Shown: positions 12,362 to 23,369 of the stretch, in pieces
Layout: every line of letters begins with the position of its first letter
Position numbering within the stretch: position 1 is the first letter of the stretch
NCBI GenBank assembly: GCA_000697055.1
Contig: JNDT01002074.1
Coordinates: 1-62,946 of the forward strand
Source of the DNA: Saksenaea vasiformis B4078
Taxonomy: Eukaryota; Mucoromycota; Mucoromycetes; Mucorales; Saksenaeaceae
Direction: 5' to 3'
DNA: 62,946 nt
The notes under the pieces: generated by a model
Seen by the model: the letters and a program-made list of their open reading frames with translations, nothing else
What the model was told of the DNA's origin: nothing
Database searches by the model: none
Position numbers and translations under genes: made by a program

Positions 12362-14401
12362 CACGTTATGAAATAAAGAAAGTACAGAAAAGAAACGCCA
12401 CCTGAAACGCCACCTGAAACGCCTTTTTATAGACCGAATTACAGTCCTGAAAGGTGATTTCGGTCAGGTTCGCTGGATCTGGGTCGGCCTTGTGAAATTG
12501 AGGGAAGACCCAGATTGCGGGCAGCTTTCTGAATTTCAGCTATTTCCTCGGAAATGAGTCGTCAAGATCGAACTAGGACCGCGTTCCCCGATATGACGTG
12601 AGAAAATATACATTTTTCACTTAGAATTCGCTCTTTTTCAAACAATTTAGTGCATGTTAGTAAAGGCAATGCATTCGAACCCTGACAATCTGCTGAATAA
12701 TCATTGATACGTCCTCAAACAAGCAGTCGACACAACTAGAACAGAGCCCTGTTTCTCTCCATGGAAGATGATTTTATTCTCGCAACGGAGAGTTTAATAT
12801 CATCCCCGACGCTACTTGGATTATGCTCAATACTGCGTTGGCCCCACAAAAATCATATCCTATACAAAGAAATAAATGTGCGTGTGTATACTCAAACTAC
12901 AGATATGGGCAGATGTAATACAAAAGTAGAAATAGAAGCATAAATACACTTTCATTTTTCTTCTGCATCATTAATGTTCCTTTTTCAAGAGCATGTGCTG
13001 AACGGATTCGGAATGAATTCCTAGGCAGTGTACCTGAGTGCGTCCTTCTTTTAGCATGCAACTTTTCTGCAGAGTATTTGTACTCGGGCTATAGTCACAG
13101 CTGGTGATTTGTAGGAGTTCTAGTGTCTGGCACCCTCTCATCCAAAATGTAGGATGATTTCGCAGAACTGTGTGGAAACCCTTTCAACTGAGATTAAGCG
13201 GTTCGGACGCGATCTTTGGCCATCGATTATACATATCAAAAGTTACATGAAAACACAATGAGTCGGTATGGTTTTATAATGAATGAGGGCACGATTTCCA
13301 CATAGTCTTAGAAGAGGCAATCCTAAATGACATGAAGACAGCCTCGTCTGAAGTGGCTCTAACTTGGAAACAGGCCTCCAGAATATATGAAGCAGGATCT
13401 TCCCTTGGAGAGAGTACGTTGCTTGACGTGACGAAGACGGGTGCAAACAAGATGGTGATTTTCGTTATGAAGTTATCTTTTATCCAAATGAGAATAAATG
13501 GACCAATCAGATGCGACTTCGACCTAAGGAACCACATCAGCCGAGTAGGTCCTCTGTGAGATTCGCAAAAAGAAATAATCGGGCACGAAAATGCAGCGAG
13601 ATCAGGGCCCGGCTTTCTGTTGGAAACGAGAGTGAAAGTATTACTTGCTTCTCTAGCGTTTCTTAATTAGAAGGTGACATGATATCCATTGTCGGTATGA
13701 TCTGTCTTTAGATTGTAACTGCCCGATACGACATCTCCAAGGATGCAAAACATGCTTAGAATAACGTGAAATGTTTCAATAGGGAGTGTGGTAATAATGA
13801 TATTAACGACATCACTTGTAAATACCAAACTTCCCATCATGCGTTGCTCAATCGCATCGTGCATGTGCCAAAATAGTTCCTTGCGCGGACGCTTTGTCAA
13901 GGAAAATGGCTAACTACCAGGAAACGTATATTGCAGAAAAGGGCAGTTGATGTCCGTTATGCATGCGTCTCACCTCCAAACGGAACCCATATCTTATGGT
14001 TTCTGTTCATTGAATATTATAGCTTCACGAGAGTTACCGCAAAGACAATGAACACAACGTTCCTTCCTTGAAGACTACCTGCGATGATGTACAGCGCTAC
14101 GAAATCAATATATCTGAAATATACGATAAAGGCTGAGAACAGCAATCGCTTGTATTGAGGTATACAAGAAGAATTGCATCCTAATGGCTCACTGGATGTT
14201 CACTTAGGCAGCTTACATCGCGTAATTCGATTCCAATCTTGGAGACATAGCTCAACTTTGGAATCATCGTTCAATTTCGCAGGCCCAGTTGATATTCAAT
14301 GGACCAGCACCAAATCGCCTTTCGACAATACCAACAGGATCTCTTTTGCTGGGTACGATGAGATATCGCAGTTATACTGTGATTGATAACAGTAGTATCA
14401 G
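12362..14401. other. Intergenic, nothing recognised
   Basis: About 2 kb between two minus/convergent gene ends. The frames on both strands are short and mutually overlapping (for example around 13270-13560), and none shows a known domain. Confidence 0.5.
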
Positions 14402-15555
14402 TTACACTGTCTTTTGCCTTTTTGAATCATGATCCAAGTAATCATCAATATGTTTTTGGGTGGTATCCTCCTTATTGCGCTTCGATCGTTTCTTTGACGT
14501 CTCTGGTTCTGAAATTTTATGAAACTTTCCTCCACATGTCAATTGGTGTTCCAAGAACCATGTGTCTGCTTTTTGAGGGGGCCTGAACCCAGAAGATAGG
14601 AAGTCAGATTAAAAAAAGTCAGTGTATTAAAAAATCATGCTTACCTATTCATCGATCGCTTCACCACACCATAATACGGAGGTCTTTCTTGACATACACC
14701 CTAAATTAAGACAAAGCGTTAGAGATTCCTCTTTCTATCAGCATCATACATCACACTGCCAAACATGTTGCCGATGATAGTCGACTTCATCTGTGAAACT
14801 AAATCGTACGTTAGACAACGTAATATATTCGAATAACTTTACTTGTGAAATGTTGTAATATTTGTTCCAGCTGCCTTGTTGATACGGTCGGCCTCATTAA
14901 GAAAATCTGGCCCATGATCATCTATAATGACATGCGATCAGCCGCGTTGGTTCTCTTCCTTTCGCTTATATATACCATGTCGATCAAATTTCTTCGTGAC
15001 GAAGAGCAATGCGTGAATCATTTCGTGCTTTGTACATATATATTAATGCTCGCAGGTTTGACAAACAAAGGAATACTTACCAGCAGCGTGTTGATCATGT
15101 CTTCACGAGGTCGGAACTTGAGTAAAGGCTCAGACAACCTGATTGTGCATAATCCGCCCGCATTATAGTAACACAGCCCGGCACTTTGGAAAGCAACCGA
15201 TGAATGATGCTACTCTCGTATCTCGACGCTTACCATAATGTCATACGTTTCGACCATTGCACCTATGTGAGATCAGTATAATCGATTGGCTGTCCGATTG
15301 TAATACCTCCACCATGCCTAATTGTCCGCCGAAATATAGATCATTAAATGTCAGGAAAAGTTCATGAAGATCCGGGTTGGGATCATCAATGGTAGTCTTT
15401 ATTGTCACCGCTTCAGAAACGCTGGATCTAGCATTGTGCTCCTCTTGCTGCAGTAATTGCGCCAATGCAAGATCAGTTTCGTAGGTCTCAGTATATTTTC
15501 TATGACTTTCTTCTTCTTGTTGTTGCAGTTGGCGTGCTATAGCAGCATCGTCCAT
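14402..15555 (-). CDS. SPRTN: Spartan/SPRTN-type DNA-protein crosslink metalloprotease
   Basis: A DNA-dependent zinc protease that degrades proteins crosslinked to DNA during replication. Eight exons fit: 15555-15307, 15262-15234, 15183-15081, 15027-14976, 14921-14843, 14798-14750, 14700-14645, 14582-14402, about 265 residues in total. The SprT fold is clear: DPNPDLHELFLTFNDLYFGG, then IRLSEPLLKFRPR, the zinc-binding catalytic HEMIHALLFVTK (HExxH), RHDDHGPDF with the third metal His, and a Cys/His zinc module (WQCDGVCQERPPYYG ... HQLTCGG). The N-terminus carries two similar LA-QLLQQEE-like helices at roughly residues 5-45. The C-terminus contains QKHIDDYL, which resembles a degenerate PCNA-interacting (PIP) box. 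Exon phases agree throughout. The start at 15555 (MDDAAIARQL) matches the usual short N-terminus; an upstream in-frame ATG is less likely. Confidence 0.93.
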
Positions 15556-15826
15556 TCTATGGGAGCAGAAAATGTGTTGAAGGCACAGATAAAAACGCCC
15601 ACTATTGATTTCGGACTTTGAAATCAGATCAGCAGTTGAGAACCAACTTCGGTCATCCATCATGGGTCATTCTATAGCTATCAACACCATGATAATCGTA
15701 CAAGTGGCAGAGCATTGTGGTGGATGGACCTTTGCGATTTTTGAGTAACTTGATAATAAAGAACCTAACGTGAATAGCATCTTTTCTTGTTCTCAAACTT
15801 CCGTAAAACTTTGTTGATCAACATAT

Positions 15827-16775
15827 ACTGCTTATTGAATGAAATTTAGGCTACTCTATGTAACTCTTGCTCCATCAGGAGCCAGTTTCGCGCTAAGGAA
15901 GAGATGAAATATGCGGTTATCAGTATATAAATTGGCGATAAAAATAGTACTCCACTTACATCAACTTGGTCCCCAGATAGACGCAAAATTTATTCGAGCA
16001 GCATAAAAATTTTATTCCCCCTTAGTAAATGGAAGATACTTTGGTGCCAATTCGCTTAACCCCCGAAGGGAACAGCTTCCCGACAACGACAGCCTGCTCC
16101 GCATCTAACACTATGGGGGCGGCAGGAGAGATTATACTGACAATGCCGCCAGTTTGGTTTTTGACGCCGTGCAGAGGACTTGAAGCGATGCAACGTTCGG
16201 CGAGATTCTGTCGTGGAAGTTGGAGCCAGGCTGCGTGTGGCAACATTTACTCATCTGATGGTGAACAAGAGGCTACACCACGGGCGAGATGGTTCGGGAC
16301 AGAGGTCATGCAGGCTAAGCATAGACATAAAAACATGAATAATCCTGTATGTATATAAATTGACATCCTTACCGGGGATGCCTTTTTGAAAAACAGAGCC
16401 AAAGAATTTAAAAATGGTTCATCTGTGCCTTTGAATACGGATCATCTTTGGATGGAACCTTTTCTTACCTTGATCACATTTTTACTGCTTTCCGACAGAT
16501 TATTGGGAAATCGATCACTGAAGTACCTCAATGCAAAAATAGTATTCTCGCCTTCCGATTTAATACTGAGAAATCACCGCTGAAGCATCTTAATGCAAAA
16601 CTGAGGTTACCCAGGCGCGAGCTATTTCTTGGACTAACGCAAATGAACCACTTCTTCACGCCAAGGCGCATCACTCTCCAGCGCTAAAATTATTTGGCTT
16701 GAACGTCTCATAATATTTATCTGACGCAAACGTGGATTCCAAATCCAATATTTTCCATAAGCTTGTCTTATTTAA
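15827..16775 (+). repeat. Dispersed repeat, copy B (near full length)
   Basis: About 950 bp, best reference copy of the family. It begins with TACTGCTTATTGAA, contains GCGCTAAGGAAGA, ACATCAACTTGGTCCCCAGA, TTAGTAAATGGAAGATAC, CTTAACCCCCGAAGGG, GGTTCGGGACAGAGGTCATG, CATCCTTACCGGGGATG, a partly duplicated CTGAAG..CAATGCAAAA block (about 16518-16603), and ends near a GACGCAAACGTGGATTCC block. The same order of blocks occurs at 59350-60180 and, inverted, at 345-1485. No coding frame is shared by the copies. Confidence 0.75.
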
Positions 16776-17297
16776 AGATTTTGGCCATTTTTTTTTTCAA
16801 AACGCATATGCTTCATGTCAACCATCAACCAGTATTTGACCATTTTCTTCATCCATATGGCATCATCTTACGCATAGCTTGCTCAAGTCGGACAGCTTTT
16901 TGTTTCCTGGAAATTGCTTAACAACAGGTACATTGTTCCTACTCCACCAGCACAAGATATGAACTATATGAACTATGCATATTCAGCTGAGTGCTTCTCA
17001 GAATATGGTACTAGCATTGAAAAAGGGAGCAAGTTGCACAATAAACACATGAAAGTGCTGGACTCTTTGTCCCAGATTCAGCCGGCAGAAATTAAACATT
17101 GTTACCTGCTGAAATGGAATAGATTTAGTGAAAACTACGCTAACTCTCCGAGCATTCTGCTTGTTAGTCGAACACATCCCGAATGTACCCGTTGTAGCCG
17201 CAGCTGGTGCAAACGCTTTCAGTACAGATCGGTAAGATAGTTGTATTGAAAGATACCAAAAGCATATCAACATTTCTTTTTTTTTTCTTTTTTTCCA
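16776..17297. other. Intergenic, nothing recognised
   Basis: About 520 bp downstream of TAF10. Frames are open on both strands (about 16914-17240 and 16998-17273) but neither resembles a known protein and they overlap each other antisense. Confidence 0.5.
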
Positions 17298-18032
17298 TCA
17301 AGAATAATAATCTGGCTTCTTGACGTTCACACCATACTCGGCCAAAGCCGCAGAAAGATCCTCCATTGTCAAAACAGTTTTCCTGTCCTTTTGTCTTGAT
17401 CAATTACCAGTCAAACTGCGAGTCATTACCTTTCCTGCTCTACTGCGATTTCCTGACTGTCTAACTTTGCAATATTGGAATGCGTCGGTAGCAATATCTG
17501 CTACGAATTTCTGTGCAGCTAACGCCAACAGCCTCTTTCTGTAGGACAACGATCAGTGATTTCGCCTCTGTCAGCAATACACGTACATTCGAACATCGTC
17601 ACTGTCAAATCCGGTTCTACTCAGGTAGTAATCTGTTACAGCGTCTGGTATCTAAAAGCATTGTTGGTCTGTCGAGGAATGGTAGATAACAGATCCCAAA
17701 CCGGTGCTTACAATTGGTGTATAATTGTCCATCATAGCCAAAAATTCTGCCAATGACTTTTCCTGTTTGTTCATCTCTGGTAAATGGTCTGCAGGATCAG
17801 TCTCTACAGTTGTTGCTGCTGGTGGTGGCGGCGGTGGATATGCCGGTTGTACGAATTCCTGCTTGACAGCAGCCAGATTCGCTTGGCTGGGACTTTTGAA
17901 TTCTGTTGAGCCGGCAGGAGTGTATAGTTGTTGCTGCTCCGTCGCAGGTGCAGTATTCATATCTAGATCCATTGGCGTAAGGGAGTTTGTTGCAGGAGAA
18001 TCGACGCGAGGTGTCTGCTGATTATCCGACAT
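17298..18032 (-). CDS. TAF10: Transcription initiation factor TFIID subunit 10 (TAF10)
   Basis: Histone-fold subunit shared by TFIID and SAGA, acting in the nucleus in RNA polymerase II transcription. Four exons fit: 18032-17712, 17651-17587, 17538-17430, 17387-17298, about 194 residues. The N-terminal half is low-complexity, proline- and glutamine-rich (including a run of six prolines). The conserved histone-fold half starts at SLAEFLAMMDNYTPI, continues with PDAVTDYYL, KRLLALAAQKFVADIA, a KDRKTVLTMEDLSAAL helix and ends with YGVNVKKPDYYS, the classic TAF10 C-terminus. The start at MSDNQQ is preferred; an in-frame ATG 16 codons upstream or so is possible. The neighbour on the right is a divergent sorting nexin gene. 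Confidence 0.95.
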
Positions 18033-18682
18033 GCCGAAAATGCTTAACGAAGCAAAAGAATACAGATTTTTTCCTCCCAAATTTATCTTTTTTTGCGGTG
18101 CTTCAAAAGAAACTTGCGTGATTGGCCAAAAACCAGTGGGCTAGCTCCATCATTCGCACGGCCCGCGATGCAATACAAAAGGGAGGTACTGTAGGTAACC
18201 AAGGGGACGAAGGTATTGAAAGATAAAACAAAGGACAAAGAAACGTAATAAATTAAGCGAGTACATAACATAAAAACAGACGCAACGGATAGCACCCTGA
18301 TAACGTATCTTACGTGCGCAGGGCATTCCCTACTAATTACTAACTTCTTTATGTTCAGGAAACAAGGTAAAACACATAGTGTAAATAATTGAGGAGACGT
18401 TATATTCTCTGCTAACTTGAGGACACATCTGGCATTAGGAGCTTCCACTACCGATGGCACAAGCGGGCAGACGAATATTTGTGCTGCAACAACTCAAGAA
18501 AAACTACGCTGTAATCCACGTACAACGACCGATAATTCGAAAGCGCATTTTAATTCATATTCATAAGGCAGATAGCCACAGAAAGTACAACTGCCACTGC
18601 AATTACCAGGGTGCCAAATCAATATCTTGCAACTCACATCCCATAGCCGGTAACTATTCCGGCTATCCTTGGAAACAGAAGT
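18033..18682. promoter_or_regulatory. Shared upstream region of TAF10 and the sorting nexin gene
   Basis: About 650 bp between divergently transcribed genes. A GATTGGCC (CCAAT-box-like) element lies at about 18119-18126, close to the TAF10 start. No gene is supported here. Confidence 0.35.
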
Positions 18683-21296
18683 ATGAATCCACCCGCTCTA
18701 CCTCGAACATCCCACAGTGATGACACAACGCCATTGACACATTTGCTACCAATACCTACTATTCCAGCATCTCGTTATATACAATCATCTTTGCAACCAG
18801 CCCATTATACGCTTCCTGCTATTAGAACGTAGCCAAAAACTCGTGCAGATGGAACATGCGAAAACCGCGCCACTAGATCATTTCCCAAGAAGTCCACCAA
18901 ATCTGAGGTACATACAAGGTCTCTCTTGCAACGTTTCATTGCTTAGAGCTCGTTGTAGAATGCTTAGCAAGTGGACAGTCCAATATAGACAAGCTTTTTT
19001 TTCCACTTTTTATCACCATTATTTCACACAAAAGCATCATTCCAGCTGTTCATTCTACAGCCACTATCAGTTTTAATCGTTAGTAAGATGGCTACGTTTA
19101 TATTCATGTGAAACTTGCTTACGGGATCCTACGTGGAGCTTTTTGCTTAAACAGCGGGATATCTGAAATTCTCAATAGTGGCTCTCTGCTTAGAAAAGTC
19201 CATCTGTTTTTTTTTAAGATTTTCCTTCCAAAAGCGAGAAAACTAAATTGGTTCGCCCTCCATTTGGCATGGTAAAAGACGGCAGACACGCTACAGAAGT
19301 AGGAAATCCAGTTATACCCGCGGCACGAGGCTTGCAAACTTGCCTCACTTTTTGGACAATGTTTCAAACTCCTTCAAAAAATCGGAGATTAAATCTCTCG
19401 AAACACCGTTGTTGTATTGTGTTTCCACTGGTCTTCCTTCTTCTGCTGTAATTTCCGACTATGAACGACTTGCAACAACGAAATGGATTCAGCTCGGCTT
19501 GCAAATGCAGTATCGATCGCATTCTGCAAAGAGAAGAAAGTTTTATTTTCATCACTGGTTCACAAAAGCAATCAGATACACCTACCGGGAAATCCTATGT
19601 CACTTATAATATCCGTCTTGGCGTAGTTATCTGCTAGACCGAATTCCAATCACGTTATCTAATGTGAAGCTCTATTAGGATATTGAAACAAAACATAGGT
19701 ACAGTGAATTTGAGTCTCTTCGCAAATCGCTCGTGAAGTTGCATCCTACGATGATTGTCCCACCGATTCCAGAGAAACATTCTCTTGGTAAAATCAGGAT
19801 ATTTTCAGAAAGTAGTTGAGATTAAACTTATAGTTTAGTGGATTATGCGGCGCTGCAGACAAGAGTCAAGGATGATATTTCTATGATCGAGAAGAGAAAA
19901 CGGATGCTCCAAACGTTTTTAAATCGAGTCGCAAAGCACCCGGAATTGGGACATGATCATGTCTTCCATCGATTTCTAGAAAACAGTCTGCCATGGGTAA
20001 TAGGAAAGCTTAACAGTAAAAGGTACTAATTTGTTTGGCCGAATATGCAGTCTGACGTACTACATTCACCTCCATTATCGACTTTGCCAAAGAATCCTTT
20101 GCAAACGCTCGCAAGCAAACAACCCGATCTACCAGCCCAAGGCAACGTACTTGCCAATCCACTGATTCCAATACCCACAACTGCATATACTCTCAAAAAT
20201 CCTGATCCTCGCTTTGAGGAATCCGAAAAATTCACCTACCGTATCGCGAACTACATGAACAATAACCTAGATAAGAGTCAGCGCAAGGTTATTCGTCGTT
20301 TAGGAGGTAAGAAAGGAAAATCAAATAACAAAGCATCCTGTTCTGAAGGGGTAGATAGAGCTAGCTAACGATTATGCCGAACTTGGTGCTGTGTATAACG
20401 GATTCAGTTTGAATGAATCGGATGAAGTTGCAACTGCAATCGAGAAGATTGGTCAAGCGGTTGATGCCTCTTATACTGAGACTGGACAGATGGTAATGAA
20501 TGCATACAAAACCAGTAGTAGCTGATAAAGGTACAGGTTGCTTCCTTGGAAGGCGAGTTTGCGGAACCGATCCAGGAGCATGCACAATTTGCACAAACCG
20601 TCAAGCAGGTCTTGCGGTTCCGTCACCTCAAACACGCACAGGTCGAGCTCATTGAAAATTCGCTCCAGAACAAAGAAGGAAATCTGCAGTATCTTCTTCA
20701 AATGGAGCAAGAAGCTCGCCGGTTGGAGGAAGCCATCAGGACAGAAAGAACGATTGGCGGTAATGCAGTTGATTTTGATGAGATCAATGCCGCTTTACAC
20801 CGTCAAGAAGAGGAGAGCGCGGCATATTCAACCTCTGGTGTTCCTGCCGGCCGCCGACCCAAGTCATGGGGAAATCCTATTCATATGATCAATGCCGTTA
20901 GTCACACGTTACAGGGGATCATCGACGTGGATCCTGAAGCAACACGGCGTAACCAAATAGGGAAGACCAAGGATGCAAAGGATATGGTAAGATGAGATAG
21001 GTCGAATACAGATGACCTGACAGCAGCTATGATTACAGCTTGAGAAGGCCCTCGAAGTGGCTCGCAAAGACCTCGAAGGGTTATCTGTAGATGTCCAGAA
21101 GGACTTGGATCGATTTCAAAGAGAAAAAATCAGGGATCTGCGCGATATGCTGATTGCTTATGCAAAGATTCATATTCGCTACTGTCAAAAGGTACGATTA
21201 ATCATCACCTTATTTATCGACTCATCTTGGATATAATTATAGAATCTGGAATCATGGCAAGAGGCGCGGGCAGACATTGAGAAGATACCTCTTTAG
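18683..21296 (+). CDS. PX-BAR sorting nexin, SNX41/ATG20 (Snx42) type
   Basis: Endosomal sorting nexin that binds PI3P through a PX domain and dimerises through a BAR domain; in yeast Snx41 and Atg20 act with Snx4 in endosome-to-Golgi retrieval and selective autophagy. Confident exons: 19532-19622, 19679-19787, 19839-19996, 20051-20306, 20359-20492, 20537-20985, 21039-21191, 21243-21296. The PX part shows [43 protein letters not shown] and [13 protein letters not shown], followed by [18 protein letters not shown], a block typical of the SNX41 group. The BAR part is a long coiled coil ending near [13 protein letters not shown]-terminal exons are tentative: 18683-18773 joined to 18826 onward gives a Pro/Ser-rich leader including [18 protein letters not shown]; the stretch about 18925-19531 is unresolved. 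A split between SNX41 and ATG20 is not decided. Confidence 0.88.
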
Positions 21297-21392
21297 TTTT
21301 TCTTTCTTTTTTCCCTCTTACGTAATCTCTATGTTATATTATCAATTCCTTTTCTGTTGGACTACATGTTGCTAGTGGACTTTTTTCAAGAT

Positions 21393-23036
21393 CTAGAGAA
21401 CCTCATTCCAAAGCTTTCGAATCCGCTTTTCTTCTTCAAAGCGCTTCGTTACATAGTTGAATACATCTGCGATGTAATGCTACAATAAGCATCGCCATAT
21501 TCCGAAATACTACACTTACCGTCACCATAATATGCTCGAAGATCAGCATCAGAAGGGAGTTTTTCGTGTGCCGCTGCTTCGTCTTTCGACAAGCATGTAG
21601 TATTGAAGTAACTCAATGGTTTGCTTCTATCCCACCGCACAAGTGCAAGACGATCTTGTGGGCCAGAAATGACGCTTTTGCCATGCCACATTTCCTCAAA
21701 TATATATGCAACATCGCGTACATCTAATGGACAGATCCTGCCGCATAATGAATAAATCCACTTTCTTCGATCTCGTCACTTACTTGTTTTTGTAGAATTT
21801 TCCTTCACGCGCCATCAAATCACGATGAACCCGCTGATACAAGCCATTACGAAGTTTAATGGGCAATGGATCAAAAGCAGGAAACTCTGCTAGTTTCAAA
21901 ATAATGAAGGTTGCAATGGCCATACCAAACATGCTTGGAAGCGTGCCCAGTACTGGTAGAATACGTGCACGAAACTCCGGCAATGCTGCAAAATCATCTG
22001 CCTCAGGTACACGTTCTGCGTCTGTAATGCACCAGTCAATCCACGATGCAACGCTCATCTTCTTAACACCTTACCTAATGGCAGTAGTTTAACGTGATGA
22101 GGTTTCTCAGTAGAATAAGCAACCGGCACCCCTCTATCAATATTCATCTTTTTCAATTTTCTTCTCACCGCGCGTGCCAATGGATCCTCTACGGGCGAAT
22201 TAGCATGCTTGATAGCTGCTCCAATTCAAAGCTCACCAAATGTCTCACTGATATCTGCGATCTGAATTCTTGATGGGTCTGCTTTGGCGCCCGCACCCAT
22301 TGAGCTGATCACTGGTAACTTGCGGTCGTAGCAGTATTTGATCAGCTCCAGTTTCGTGTCAATGTTATCAATGGCATCGACAACATAATCAGGATCCCCT
22401 TCACGGATATTCAACCTCTACGCAAGCTGCAGCGGTGGTTTGCTTACCACTTAAAAGTTCATCGGCAGTTTCAGCATTAAATAGCGCAATACGACTGTCT
22501 ACATCACAGAAGGGTGCAATCTGTTTAAAATGTTTCTGGATAGCTGTGACCTTTGGTGTTCCAACATCATCTAGCGTAGCTACAGCATGTCTGTTCAAGC
22601 TGCTGAGCGTGACTTGATCAAAATCAATAATACGAATATGCTGAACACCCGAACGCAATAGCATCAGTGCTGCCCAGGACCCAACCCCACCAGCACCGAC
22701 AACGATCACAAACGAGCGACGGAGTTTCTTGACACCCTTCTCGCCTAGAAACGCGACATTCCGAGCCAGCTGTTCCTCTAAAAGTGATTCGTCAAATACA
22801 CTGATACCACGCTGAATGGTTCCAAGCGATGTCAAGCTTGTCTGCGAAGAGTGAATCGACGACACTTCATGTTTTAACTCGCGTGCGCGACGTTTGCGTT
22901 GCGCAGCCTGAAAAGTCAGAATGCCGGATGCTGTGAGTGCTGAAGCAGCAACTGCTGTAAGTGTCAGCTTGGTTGCATCCCGATGTTTATCGAAAAAATG
23001 GGCAACTGAATCTATAATTCCGCCTGCAAACGCCAT
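21393..23036 (-). CDS. tRNA threonylcarbamoyladenosine dehydratase, TcdA/Tcd1-like
   Basis: E1-like adenylating enzyme that cyclises t6A to ct6A at position 37 of ANN-decoding tRNAs; the yeast homologues Tcd1/Tcd2 sit at the mitochondrial outer membrane. Six exons fit: 23036-22448, 22398-22237, 22188-22075, 22021-21784, 21737-21520, 21466-21393, about 464 residues. The protein starts with a hydrophobic segment (about residues 20-45) as in yeast Tcd proteins, then the Rossmann nucleotide loop VIVVGAGGVGSWAALML, IIDFDQVTLSSLNRHAVA, DPDYVVDAIDNIDTKLELI, and SSMGAGAKADPSRI, all diagnostic of TcdA rather than ubiquitin E1s. It lacks the UbL-binding and cysteine domains of true E1 enzymes. It is divergent from SEC21 with about 330 bp between the starts. 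Confidence 0.93.
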
Positions 23037-23369
23037 TTTGACACTTGCACCCAAAAAGAAACAAAAAAAGTCGAATATGACGTCGGAAACGCCTATAGCC
23101 AATCAAAGTCCGCCAGCTTGTTGTAAATCCGCGTACTCTCCACCGCCAAAAAGTACGCAGGCTTGACACAACTCACGCCCTTCTCTTAAAAGCTTCTGTT
23201 ACTCTTGTCTACACCAATTAGCTACTCATCTCGGTGCTAACAGAACCTCGGCAGGAAAAGATAGCATCAGCATACGACCCTATAACTTTTTCTCCGTGGT
23301 ACCATCTTGTCAATCGTACCTTATTTATAGTTCTTCCTCTTCAATCCATCTCGCACTTAGCCAGCAATA
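23037..23369. promoter_or_regulatory. Bidirectional promoter region, TCD-like gene / SEC21
   Basis: 333 bp separate two divergent start codons, so both promoters must be here or overlap the genes. CCAATCA at about 23099-23105 on the plus strand is CCAAT-box-like. No gene is seen in it. Confidence 0.4.

Noticed and set aside
16914..17273. Antisense overlapping frames of about 90-108 codons
   Set aside because: Both strands are open by chance; no domain on either, and the region immediately follows the TAF10 stop.
18083..18460. 125-codon open frame on the minus strand upstream of TAF10
   Set aside because: No recognisable domain, composition of a random hydrophobic translation, and it lies in the divergent promoter region of TAF10 and the sorting nexin gene.
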